Source: Aquarana catesbeiana (Eukaryota; Chordata; Amphibia; Anura; Ranidae). From it: a stretch of DNA of 64,000 nt. The position numbers and the translations under genes were made by a program. The notes beneath the pieces were generated by a model. That model had not been told where the DNA came from. It saw only the letters and a list, made by a program, of their open reading frames with translations, and made no database searches. Below are positions 11,409 through 22,008 of the stretch, one piece after another; position 1 is the first letter of the stretch, and the number at the start of each line of letters is the position of its first letter. The stretch is taken from NCBI RefSeq assembly GCF_042186555.1, contig NC_133324.1, positions 73,460,189-73,524,188 of the forward strand, in the 5' to 3' direction.

Positions 11409-13090
11409 TGATAGGTTGTAGTTCTACAGAGAGAAAATCTTAAATTAGTATAATATAATAAGAGAAAGTAAACAACATTATGCATACTACTCAAGGGACT
11501 GTGAAGGAGATTGGTACGGTCTCCCCCAACAAATTAATCCCAATCAGGATGGAAATAACATCAAACAAAGATTGTCACAACATACCCACAGAACCCCTAG
11601 GGGCCAGATGGACCACGTCCAATGCAAGGGTTATCCTTCACCGCCTAGCAATGTGGCTGCAGGGGGCTATATAAAAAGAACCTTGAAAATGACCGTAAGA
11701 AATATATGGATGTATAACGCTAAAAAAAGCTCAAAAGTATATAATAAAAAGAGGACAAATCAGTCCTGGATACTTACCAAATACAAGGTATACTAACAAG
11801 TAACCGGGACGCTGAAGGGATCAATCGAAATTGATCAATTTGAACAAATTGCTTGATGTGTATGGTGGCTGTACTGAATAAAAATTAGAGGGATAATGAA
11901 TATAGGTTACCAGTAATAAGGTAATTATGTTGTACAACAAAGGTACTTAAATGGGCTTGGTTAAAAAATCCTACCTGCAGAGGAAGACTAAGAAGCCAAA
12001 CCACAGTAAAAGGATAGTCAAAAACAGCGTGATGCCAGGTGCCATTAATGTGGTCACCTAAAAGCAAATTTACCTGTGCAGTAACTTCAGCTTACATAGC
12101 ATCCCGGTGAGTCCGCAACAACGGATGATTTGCTGACCTATTTAAAGCCCCCCACCTGATTGGAAAAAAGGATTTCGCCAATCAGGAGCAGACAAAAAGC
12201 GCACTAACCGCAGCAGTAGGCCTACATCTCCCATAACGCCTAGCGTCCTCTAGATGCGTCGGAGAATGGCGGTCATCCGACGCAGTCAGACAAGGGCATG
12301 GCTTGGCTCAGGGCCAACCCGCAAGGCGGGGGCAGCCGAAAGCCAGAGGGGAAGAATGGTATAGTGGCCAGTTGGAGGGAGCGGAGGAAAGGGGGCGGAG
12401 GAAGGCTGAAAAGCGGGCCGGCTCTCAAAGAGGGCCAGCCCTTGGGTGTCCATACAGCCACGAGGCTGTGATAGGGGGCCAACCCAAGACAACGGAGAAG
12501 CCAAAGACCGTGTGGGAACCGAAGCATGGAGAGAGAAAGCAATGAGATGACAAGAATGGGAAAAAGAGGGAAGGGGGGGAGAACCGGACAGGGAAATGCG
12601 GGGCACGCTCCTAAAGCCGGGCACTTCAATCAGCTGCACAGTCACCAAGTGATAAAATGCATAATGTTAGAAAGAGAACTGTCATGATAGAATTGATTGC
12701 CAAAACAAATGTGAACAATGTACACAGGCAAATGTAAACAATCCTATAAATACATATCTACAGTTGTATCCTACTGGTACAATAGTAAACCAAATCAAAA
12801 AAATGAAAAAAAAGGAAAAGGAAAAAAGAAATAAAAAAGAGAAGGAAGGAAAATTATACAAATAAGGCAAAGACAAATATAAGATTGGATATAAAATATT
12901 TAGAAATGAGTAATAGGAGAAGGGCGCCAGCAAATGCGTTTGGCCTAAGAGATGGAAAGGCCAATAAAGCAGCGACGGTCATGACGGTATGGCGAAGAGA
13001 GAAAAGGGAGGGATCAAACTCAAGAACCAGATCACAGAGGAATCTAATAAGAACCAATTCATAAGTTGAAATAACAATTCTTAAAGATTA
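11409..13090 (-). other. Penelope-like 3' noncoding region, left arm
   Basis: It is the reverse complement of about 22010-23690 in the right arm. No frame with recognisable protein was found; Pro/Leu- and Phe-rich frames near 12273-12933 are composition effects in GC-rich and A/T-rich stretches. It probably corresponds to the pseudo-LTR/3' UTR of the element. Confidence 0.6.
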
Positions 13091-13178
13091 CATGGACATT
13101 ACCATTATAAAAAAGGGTTTAAAGCTTATATATTCGTTTAGACCGGGATATTTAGTAGCATCTAGGCAATGTATCCAT

Positions 13179-15416
13179 CTAGTTTCTAATACTGCCTCCT
13201 CGAACATGTGTAGGCACATGCTCAAGTGCCGTAAATCGCACAACATTGGGGTCATAATAGTGTTGAGTAACAAAGTGTCTATTGAGGGCCGTGGTGGCAA
13301 GTCGTTTGTAAAGTGGCATAATATGATCCCTGATACGTTTAAAAAAAGGACATTTTGTCTTGCCGACGTAAAAACATCCACAAACGCACAGGGCCAGATA
13401 GACCACTCCAATGGTGCTACAAGTAATTCGGTGTTTAATAGACTGAATTTGGCCGTTGGGAAGGGCTGCTGTTTTAGAGTTGCTAATAAAGGGGCAGATG
13501 TCACAACGCCCACAAGAGAAAGTACCTGTATTGGCCACATTAAAAGGTTGTTTTCGTGTATGATGGCTTGTAACCAGTCGGTCCCTCATAGAGGGAGCCC
13601 GACGGTAAGTAATCTCAGGGTAAGCTTTGACATACTTGCCAATGGTGGGATCCGCCGTTAACAAGGGCCAAAACTTGTTGAGAACAGCTCTAGTTTGCAT
13701 GTGTTGTTTGGAACACTGAGTTATGATTCGAACTGATTGGTTAGATTTAGAAGATTGTTTAGAGTGGATAAGGTCTCGCCTGTTAAGTTTAACCACTCTG
13801 CTGAAGGCCCGTTTAAGTAAAGATCGACTGTAACCTCTTTGGTGAAGTCTGTCAGATAAATCTCTGGATGCCTGATAAAAATCTTGATCCAGAGTACAAT
13901 TTCTCCTAAGTCAGAGAAATTGACTGTAAGGAATGCTGTGTAGAAGAGATTGCGGGTGTGCACTGGTCACGTGTAATAAGGTATTGCCCGCAGAGGGCTT
14001 ACGATACAGGAATGTATGAAGAGTTCCATCAGAGTCAACATGGATCTGCAGGTCCAAGAAATTAATCTTTGACTGCATTCCATCGTAAAAGTAAGGTTGT
14101 AATCATTAGTGGCCAGTTGGTCAATCAGCCGTGTGAGTTCATCCCGGGTTCCAGACCAGAATATCAAAATGTCATCAATATACCTGTGCCAGGCGATGAC
14201 ATGTTTCAGTAATTCGGACAGGCGGTCATTTGAAAAAAGGTTCCTCTCCCACCCCCCCAGGTACAGGTTGGCATATGAGGGCGCACATTTGGTCCCCATA
14301 GCCACACCCTGCACCTGGAGGTAGTGGGAGGAACCGAACATAAATACATTTCTGGTTAGTATAAATTCCAACAGCTGAAGAACGAACCGGCTATATGAAC
14401 TGGACGATGGTCCACGTTCACTCAATTGTTCACGAATGACATCCAGACCTTTTGTATGTGGAATGCATTTATATAAACTTTTCACATCCAGGGCTACCAA
14501 CCAAGTGTGGGGGGGAAGTATTTTACCATCTATAGTTCTAAGTAGGTCAATGGTATCCTGAACATAGGAATATAAGGACGTGACATGTGGATTTAAGTAC
14601 TTGTCTACTAAGGCACTGGTGTTCTCGGTTAAACTGGAACAGCCCGATACAATCGGTCGTCCAGGAGGGTGCTGTAAGGACTTATGCACTTTGGGAAGAT
14701 AATAAAAAGTAGGTGTCTTGGGATCTTTTACATTCAAATAATTCCACGTGTTAAGGTCAATAGTGCCAAGTTGATAAGCCTTAAATATTAGACTATAGTA
14801 TTCATGAGTAAAGTTTTGGAAATGGGCCAGTACCAATGTCAATTGTCAAGGATGTCCAGGCATATACGTTCATATGCCTGGACATCCATGAGAACGACAT
14901 TGCCACCTTTGTCGGCCAGCTTAATAATTAAGCTAGGGTGACATTGAAGGTCCCTGAGAGCTTTACGATGCTTGAGGGATAAGTTATGTCCCTCAGAATT
15001 GTCCAAATTAAGGAGTTTGATCTCCTGGGTAGTCTGTTGAACAAACGCCCAAATATTAGGGTTAGACTGAAGTGATGGAAACTCACGAGACTTGGGCTTA
15101 AAAGAGGTTGGTGGGGGAAAGGAGACACCAGGCACGACAACACCAGACAACATAGTGTTGGGTGGCTCGTCGTCATCAATGTGACCCTCCTCCCATAATG
15201 ACATAAGGTCTTCCACGGTTTGCCGTTCAATTAGAGAAAGTTCAGGTAAAGAGGGGTTAGAGGGTTCAATAGCCATGGGTTTATCATAAATGAACATCAA
15301 ACGTCTAGCAAACAGGTGTATGTCTTTGATTAATTGGAATCTATCAAGATCAGTGGTAGGGCAAAACATTAATCCAAGTTAAGTACAAAAATTTGTTCCT
15401 CAGTTAGAGAAACTGA
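13179..15416 (-). pseudogene. Penelope-like RT plus GIY-YIG endonuclease ORF, frameshifted
   Basis: Read on the minus strand, three blocks form one Penelope-like polyprotein. Block 1 (14839-15369) has SLIERQTVEDLMSLW, LADKGGNVVLMD and YERICLDIL, the conserved N-terminal lead. Block 2 (13967-14842) is the reverse transcriptase, with FYYLPKVHKS, RPIVSGCSSLTEN, DVKSLYKCIPH, MGTKCAPSYANL and the catalytic YIDD in WHRYIDDILIFW. Block 3 (13179-13796) has FSCGRCDIC and the GIY-YIG nuclease (GVVYLALC, FYVGKTKCPFFKRIRDH). Frameshifts lie near 14840, around 13796-13967 and just upstream of 15369, so it is inactive. It would copy RNA at a nicked target. The 5' end is missing at the junction with the inverted copy. 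Confidence 0.9.
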
Positions 15417-15729
15417 GAAGTTTTGGCCCTTGTTAACGGTGGATCCCAAAATTGGCAAGTATGTCAAAGCTTACCCTGAGATTACTTACCGTCGGGCTCC
15501 CTCTATGAGGGACCGACTGGTTACAAGCCATCATACACGAAAACAACCTTTTAACGTGGCCAATACAGGTACTTTCTCTTGTGGGCGTTGTGACATCTGC
15601 CCCAAATTCAGTCTATTAAACACCGAATTACTTGTAGCACCATTGGAGTGGTCTATCTGGCCCTGTGCGTTTGTGGATGTTTTTACGTCGGCAAGACGAA
15701 ACGTCCTTTTTTTAAACGTTTCAGGGAAA
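15417..15729 (+). pseudogene. Second Penelope copy, part 1 (linker and start of GIY-YIG)
   Basis: The plus-strand translation of 15430-15735 repeats the left copy's block 3 nearly residue for residue (KIGKYVKAYPEITYRRAPSM, FSCGRCDIC), then runs out of frame in the GIY-YIG region. It begins at the head-to-head junction, so the RT is absent. A retroviral LTR starts at 15730 and the copy resumes at 21767. Confidence 0.85.
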
Positions 15730-16184
15730 TGTTAGGTTCAACTTTTAAATAAGTTGCTTATAGTTTATATTGCTTTGCCAAATTATTGCTTCATATAGGA
15801 ATTAAGACACAGAGTCAGGTATGTCTGTATCAAAGTTCTGAGCATCCCCCAAAAGGACTGCTCCCTTTACTTCTTTTATAGGCAGTTCCAAAAGCAGTAA
15901 TCTTATCGGCATTACCAAATGAGGTTAAGGTACAAAGAGTTTCTCATCAGCGAACATGTAATGATTATTCAGCAGTTCCAAATTCCATCTAGATACAGAT
16001 TGATAGAACAATTGATACGTACATAGGTAAGAAAGGAGCACAAACAATTTAAATAGAACAATTGATACGTACACAGGTAAGAAAGGAGCACAAACAATTT
16101 AAATAGAACAATTGATACGTACACAGGTAAGAAAAAACAGAAACAATTAAAGTGGAACTCTAAGTCATTATTTCAATCCTATCA
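15730..16184 (-). repeat. 3' LTR of the endogenous retrovirus
   Basis: A 455-bp LTR bounded by TG...CA (plus-strand TGTTAGG...CCTATCA). It contains three near-identical 50-bp direct repeats (about 16005-16140) with the core AACAATTGATACGTACACAGG in U3, probably enhancer repeats. On the minus strand a TATAAAAG box lies at 15873-15880. It reads as identical to 21308-21762. Confidence 0.95.
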
Positions 16185-16196
16185 ATTTCCCCCTTT
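16185..16196 (-). promoter_or_regulatory. Polypurine tract
   Basis: On the minus strand AAAGGGGGAAAT directly precedes the LTR start TGATAGG. This is the expected primer site for plus-strand DNA synthesis. Confidence 0.85.
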
Positions 16197-16377
16197 GACA
16201 TCATCCTCTCCTTCCCCCTGGGTCCTCATGAATAAGTTCTAGTCAGTTTTTCCCCAGAGTCCTTTCCCTGACCGCGAGTTGTCAGAGGGGTAGAACCCAT
16301 CCCCCTAGGTATTACCAACATCTTAAAATTCAAGAAGAGGAGTTTTATAGGAGTAGGGTGATGTCAATACACATTTA

Positions 16378-16692
16378 TCAGTATACCCTGTCTATTCTCC
16401 TAATTTTCCTATTTATTTTCCTGTATACACATATATTCGTGATTGTAAGTGATATTAATATTAGAATAATAATTACCATTGGACTTAACAACCAGTGAAA
16501 GGTATTGGTTGCTGTAGAAGACATTCCACTAAATATATCCCACCAATGTGGTGCAGTATCCTGTTGTATCTGTGAGGAAAGATGTACTAGTCTACCTTTG
16601 TCAATAATAATTTGCTACTTTAGGATCATCTATAGCCCATTCGAAAGCTGTTGTTTCCTCTACTTCAAGTACATTAATACCAGGAGTCCATG
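16378..16692 (-). pseudogene. env: env remnant: transmembrane C-terminus
   Basis: On the minus strand, 16590-16378 encodes a short segment ending in an Ile/Leu-rich membrane span and a basic cytoplasmic tail, closed by a stop at 16378-16380. It is preceded by HWWDIFSGMSS. Upstream, 16600-16690 carries a separate open stretch in another frame. The surface subunit, cleavage site and fusion peptide are absent, so env is a deletion relic. Confidence 0.6.
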
Positions 16693-16746
16693 CATATATT
16701 TGTAAAACAACAATCTTCAACAAAAAATATGTAAGTAGATATTTCA

Positions 16747-19316
16747 TCATGTTGTTTTCTCGGGTTGTTTCTTGCAATGTGATGCGTGTATCCAGGTAGG
16801 TTTTCCTTCCAGCTTTACTGAGGTGGCTGTGGTCAAGAATACTTGGTAAGGACCTTCAAACCTGGGTTCCAATGTCTTTCTGGTGTGTTTCTTCACATAT
16901 ACATAATCCCCTGGTAGCAGAGTATGTGTACCTGTTATTGAATTAGGGTCTGGAAGAGAAGAATACACACTTTTGTGGATCTTAGTTAGACGTTGTAATT
17001 GTATCACATATGCAGTCAAACTATCACATTGCAATTGCATACTCTGTGGAAAGTATAAACCCAATCTAGGTGCATTCCCAAAAAGTATCTCATATGGGGA
17101 TAATCCTGTCTTTCCTGTTGGAGTGTACCTTATAGAGAACAAAGCCAAAGGCAGGCATTCTGGCCAAGGCTTGTTTAACTCTTGCATGGCTTTTTGTATT
17201 TTTAACTTTATTGTCCCATTTACTCTCTCCACTGATCCTGAACTCTGTGGGTGGTAAGGGGTGTGAAAACTTTGTTGAACCCCTAACATGGTCATCACAT
17301 TCTGCATGATTTCTCCTGTAAAGTGTGTCCCCCTATCTGATTCTATGGTTTCAGGAAGACCAAACCTAGGTATTAACTCAGTGATCAGTTTCTTAGCTGT
17401 GGCTTTAGCTGTAGCTGATTTTACTGGATAACTTTCGGGCCAACCTGAGAATAAATCGATACACACGAGGACAAATTCAAAAGGGCCGCTCTTAGGCATT
17501 TGTATGTAATCAATCTGCAGTCTCTGGAAGGGGTATTGGGCCCGGACCTGGTGTTTACGTGGGGTTTTTACTCTCTGTCCTGGGTTATTCAGGAGACAGA
17601 TTTGGCAGGCTGCACAGTAGTTTCTTGCAGTGCTACTGAATCCAGGGGCGAGCCATCCTTGGTTCACAATCCTATACATGGAATTGGAACTGACGTGTGT
17701 GGGTAGGTGAACTGCCGCTGCCATTTCTGGGTACAGAGAGGCAGGCAGGCATATTTTGCCTCCTTCCCTCCATACATTGTCAAGGTCTGGTGCTGCTCCC
17801 ATCCTGACCCACTTATCTTTCTCGCTCTCCCCTGCTTGCTCCTGTAATTTACTCAGCTGCTGCCATGTTGGTTCTGGGATACTCACCTCTACCGCTGCTA
17901 AGGTCTCAGGGCTTCCTTCCCCTAGAGCTGCCTGTTTTGCAGTCAAATCTGCAAATGCATTTCCTTTTGCCTCAATTGTTTTTGCGCTCGTGTGTGCCGC
18001 TATCTTCATAATGGCTACTCGTTTAACCTTTTGAAGATTGTTCAGGACTCTCTTAATCCCTTCTCCATGTTTTACAGGTGTACCTGCTGCTGTCAGATAA
18101 CCTCTAGCCCTCCATATGTGGCCATAATCGTGCGCTACACCATAAGCGTAGGCAGAGTCAGTGTAAATATTCCCTTCTCGTTCTTTTAAGTATTCTAGGG
18201 CTTGTTCTAAAGCTTTTAATTCTGCTTCCTGTGCTGACATGTGGGCTGGTAAGGCCTGTGCTTCAATTACCTGCGTATCAGTCACTACAGCATACCCTGT
18301 GTGATATTTACCCTTGTCATCAGCAAACCTACTACCATCTATATACAAGGTGTGCTCAGCATTTAAAATCGGTGTATCTGTAACATGTGGGAATCCCATT
18401 GTCTCCTGTTCCATGAGCTGAAAACAATCGTGCTGATCTACTTCTTTAAACAAAAGAGTGTCAGTGTCCTCATTTCTTTTCTCACTAGTACTATTAGTAC
18501 TATCATTCCCCCTTGCCAAATCTGGTGACTGAAGAGGCAAAAAGGTGGCCAAATTTAAGGTTGTACAGCGCTGAAAAGTAACATTTGGAGGCAAGAGTAA
18601 AGTACACTGTAATCTTAATTGCCTAGCCATTGAAATGTGTTTGGGCTGTACCTGAGACAAGATTGCATGTATGTCATGTGTGGTATGCACTACGACTGGA
18701 TTGTCTAGAACAATCTCTGATGACTTATCTATGATAATTGACACTGCAGCTACCGCCCGTACACAAGACGGTGAACCTCTAGATACTGGATCTAATGCTG
18801 CTGAAAAGTAAGCGACTGGTCTTTGTTTTACATGTGCCTGTGTCAGAACACCTGTGGCATGTCCAGTGATCTCAGCAATGTACAGATTAAATATCTTGGT
18901 GTAATCTGGTATACCAATAGCCGGGGCAGAAATTAATAGCGTTTTCAAAGTGACAAACGACTCATATGCTACTTCTGTAAGCACATACGGTACAATTTTC
19001 AAACAATCGTATAATGGCTGCATCAAAGCGCTAGCATGTGGTATCCACTGTCTACAATATGACACGATACCTAAAAACATACGTAATTGTTTGAAATTCC
19101 GTGGGGGTAACATTCCCTTTATCACTTGAACCCTCTCCTCAGTGAGATGTCTCGTACCCTGTGATATACAATGTCCCAAAAAGATAACTTTTTCCTGACA
19201 CACTTGCAACTTTTTCTTATTAACCTTGCAACCTTTTTCTGCCAAAAATCGCAACAAATTAAGGGTGGTGTGCAGGCTTTCAGTCTCTCACTTATCTGTG
19301 GAATTAATCCTTCCAT
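16747..19316 (-). pseudogene. pol: pol remnant: RT thumb, RNase H, integrase
   Basis: The long open frame runs from about 19257 (836 codons; no clear Met start, the first codon being TTG) to a stop at 16747. It opens in the RT thumb region (FLAEKGCKV, KVIFLGHCIS). RNase H follows, with Asp307 (YIDGSR), Glu346 and Asp367 (YTDSAY). Integrase has a zinc finger (His517, His521, Cys548, Cys551) and DDE residues Asp583 (QIDY), Asp641 (ESDRG) and Glu677 (SVERVN). A GPY-type C-terminal domain is near 800. The order and motifs resemble gammaretroviral pol. Protease, RT fingers/palm and the active-site motif are missing. Upstream of 19257 the frame meets a stop near 19285, at the junction with gag. Confidence 0.92.
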
Positions 19317-19334
19317 AAACTGTCTATTGAAGGC

Positions 19335-20387
19335 TCAGATCGTGACTGGCAGCTCTAAATCCATTCCCTCATCTGCCATCATACTTTCTATAGATAAGTA
19401 AAAGTCTGATACAGTCTGTCCTGGCATTTGTTTCATGGGTGATATTGACCCCCCCTCTTGTTGTTTTGCCTGACAAAAAGCTTCTAATCTAGCAATAAAA
19501 GGGGCCCTTGAGTCTATATGTCTGACATGTCCTGTCTCTAAATTGCCATCCCCATCAACTTGTCCTGCAGGTCTGTGTGGACCTATTTCTGTCATAAACT
19601 GGTTAAACAGGGTCAGAGTCATTTTGTGTCTGCATAGATCCTCCCCATCCTGCCAGGTCGCTTCATGTGTATTCATTAACTGTGTCACAAATCTACAAAA
19701 AGCAGCTGGCTTTGCTACCGGGTCTGGGGCGCTCTGTATTAATGCCATAAGGGTGTCTGCCGACCATGGTGCCCAAGTCCTTATTTGCATTCTACGAGTG
19801 ACAGTAGGCGGGGCATTTGGATGGGCTGCTTGTCCAAATTCTGGATTGTTTACCTGAACAATGCGTGTATCAGTGCGTACGGGAGCTACAGTTTCTGGAT
19901 GAGGTTTTTGTGCCCCACAATGCACACATTCTACTGCCCATTCTGGGTTTTGTGCTCCACAATCCTGACAAACCCATCCTCTCCCCTCAAGTACCGGATA
20001 TATCTTGTGTGGTTTGCGTTCTACGTCAGTGTATGGGGGTGGGATGGCTGAGCTGGGAGCCTCGACATTTTTTGTTCTTCTATCTTTCATATCCCAACCA
20101 TCACAATCTGGATTATACTTCCACCCCTCTTCTTTCGCTCTATTTGAGACCTTAATTAAGCATTGAACCTGACGCATCCATTGCTTCTCTAACACCTCTC
20201 CTTGTCTGTCCCTTTTTATTTCACTCCATACATCCGGGTCTAAGCCCGCTGCTCCTTTCACCTTAAATTTACGAAGGACATCCTTTAAGTCCTGTGCTTC
20301 GGTTTTCCCATAAATGTTCTTAATTATCTGTGGCACTGTATAGTGCGCCACAATTCCCTGACGGGGTTTTGTGTTCCTCTGGCCCAT
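19335..20387 (-). pseudogene. gag: gag with PPPY motif and RanBP2-type zinc finger, truncated
   Basis: The start is placed at 20387, where MGQ fits an N-myristoylation signal; the frame opens further upstream at 20432. A matrix-like region comes first, then an IPPPYTDVE late-domain motif (about 20030). Next is a WVCQDCGAQNPEWAVECVHC module (19917-19976) that fits the RanBP2-type zinc-finger pattern W-X-C-X2-C-X3-N-X6-C-X2-C. A capsid-like region follows (RTWAPWSADTLMALIQ). A TGA interrupts the capsid; the same frame stays open to about 19280, where it fuses to pol sequence. No CCHC nucleocapsid knuckle remains. A RanBP2-type finger between matrix and capsid is not a standard retroviral gag feature. 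Confidence 0.85.
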
Positions 20388-20432
20388 TCTAACAGTCCTG
20401 CCTAGGTAGCGTGTGGGACACTTAGTGTACAA

Positions 20433-21285
20433 TATAATGCGGCTACAACATATACAAGAATGAATAATTACTTTATATGCTAGCCCAATAGCAAACCAGC
20501 TAAGTTACACTAGTTCCTCGTTGCCTTCCTCCTAGGGTGCTAGAATTCTAGAAACCTCTCCGGAATGAGATTTCTGAAACCGAATTACTTTATATGCTAG
20601 CCCAATAATAAATAATTACTTTATATGCTAGCCCAAATAACAAACCAGAATGCGGCTACAACATATACAAAAATGAGGCTACAACATATACAAGCATTCC
20701 TTTAAGTGGCCAGGTATCCGACTAGATCTCGGGACTTTGTTGAGACCTTATTCCCTCCCCGTATCTGGGAATCCCTCTCATACACTCTTATCCCTGCTTT
20801 ATGGAGCAGACAGGGCTTATACTCTCAACCCGTCTATGGTTTATGAGTTAGATGTGAGGTTAAGCATAAGCGTCAGACCCCCAAGCTCACAAGCCCTCAG
20901 GTTCCCAATCGTGTGAGGTAAGGCGCATTCCGTTGCTTAGTTCGGCAATCCCCTTCTAACTCATACCATCCTTGACAAGGCTCATTCACTTTCTCAACAA
21001 GACAGACAAGACAAACACAGATAACAAAACAAACAAATAATTCCAGCAATATAAACTAAATTATGCAGTAATTCTAGACTCACCACTACAGAGGCTGGTG
21101 TTTTAAAACCAGGAGAACCGTAACTGACAGAACGGATAGGCACAAATCAGGGGAGCACAGAATATAAGAAAAATAAAGCTTTTTCTTACCTGCGCAGGTT
21201 TTTTTTTTTGATCTGTGGTTCCCGGAATGCCTGTCTTTTTGTTCCGTCAGCCGCGTTCGTCCACCTCTTGTAGTATCATCGGTGA
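20433..21285 (-). other. Retroviral leader region
   Basis: This lies between the primer binding site and gag. It contains three copies of TTACTTTATATGCTAGCCCA (about 20468, 20583 and 20617) and repeated GGCTACAACATATACAA words. No protein frame is recognised. It would hold the packaging signal of an intact provirus. Confidence 0.6.
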
Positions 21286-21304
21286 GTCCCTGTTTCGGGC
21301 GCCA
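21286..21304 (-). promoter_or_regulatory. Primer binding site, tRNA-Lys-like
   Basis: On the minus strand, three bases after the LTR, TGGCGCCCGAAACAGGGAC pairs with the 3' end of a tRNA. It matches the tRNA-Lys(3)-type site except for one extra A in the CGAA stretch. Confidence 0.75.
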
Positions 21305-21307
21305 AAA

Positions 21308-21762
21308 TGTTAGGTTCAACTTTTAAATAAGTTGCTTATAGTTTATATTGCTTTGCCAAATTATTGCTTCATATAGGAATTAAGACACAGAGTCAGGTAT
21401 GTCTGTATCAAAGTTCTGAGCATCCCCCAAAAGGACTGCTCCCTTTACTTCTTTTATAGGCAGTTCCAAAAGCAGTAATCTTATCGGCATTACCAAATGA
21501 GGTTAAGGTACAAAGAGTTTCTCATCAGCGAACATGTAATGATTATTCAGCAGTTCCAAATTCCATCTAGATACAGATTGATAGAACAATTGATACGTAC
21601 ATAGGTAAGAAAGGAGCACAAACAATTTAAATAGAACAATTGATACGTACACAGGTAAGAAAGGAGCACAAACAATTTAAATAGAACAATTGATACGTAC
21701 ACAGGTAAGAAAAAACAGAAACAATTAAAGTGGAACTCTAAGTCATTATTTCAATCCTATCA
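21308..21762 (-). repeat. 5' LTR of the endogenous retrovirus
   Basis: 455 bp, TG...CA, with the same three 50-bp U3 repeats and a TATAAAAG box (minus strand, 21451-21458). It matches 15730-16184 base for base as far as I can read. Confidence 0.95.
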
Positions 21763-21766
21763 GAAA

Positions 21767-22008
21767 CATATTATGCCACTTTACAAACGACTTGCCACCA
21801 CGGCCCTCAATAGACACATTGTTACTCAACACAATTGTGACCCCAATGTTGTGCGATTTACGGCACTTGAGCATGTGCCTACACATGTTCGAGGAGGCAG
21901 TATTGACATTGTCCTCCTACGATTAGAAACTAGATGGATATATTGCCTAGATGCTACTAAATATCCCGGTCTAAACGAATATATAAGCTTTAAACCCTTT
22001 TTAGAATA
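21767..22008 (+). pseudogene. Second Penelope copy, part 2 (GIY-YIG C-terminus)
   Basis: It continues 15417-15729 after the retrovirus. The translation (MPLYKRLATTALNRH, VRFTALEHVPTHVRGGS) matches the end of the left copy and closes at 22006-22008. There are small differences from the left arm, and frame was already lost upstream. Confidence 0.85.

Larger units (their letters stand above)
15730..21762 (-). mobile_element. Endogenous retrovirus, gamma-like pol, internally deleted
   Basis: A provirus in minus orientation: 5' LTR 21308-21762, primer binding site, gag, deleted pol, env remnant, polypurine tract, 3' LTR 15730-16184. A 4-bp target duplication GAAA flanks it (15726-15729 and 21763-21766). 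The Penelope left arm supplies the uninterrupted site with one copy. The two LTRs are equal in length and I see no difference between them, so insertion looks recent. Despite that, gag has a nonsense codon, protease and most of RT are gone, and env is reduced to a short C-terminal piece. Confidence 0.9.

Noticed and set aside
12273..12648. Overlapping Pro/Leu-rich minus-strand frames of about 120 codons
   Set aside because: They lie in the GC-rich noncoding 3' part of the Penelope element; the mirror arm has changed frames and no shared protein.
13092..13661. 189-codon plus-strand frame
   Set aside because: It is antisense to the GIY-YIG block of the Penelope ORF; the minus strand carries the recognisable domain.
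16505..16705. 66-codon plus-strand frame
   Set aside because: It is antisense to the env remnant of the minus-strand provirus.
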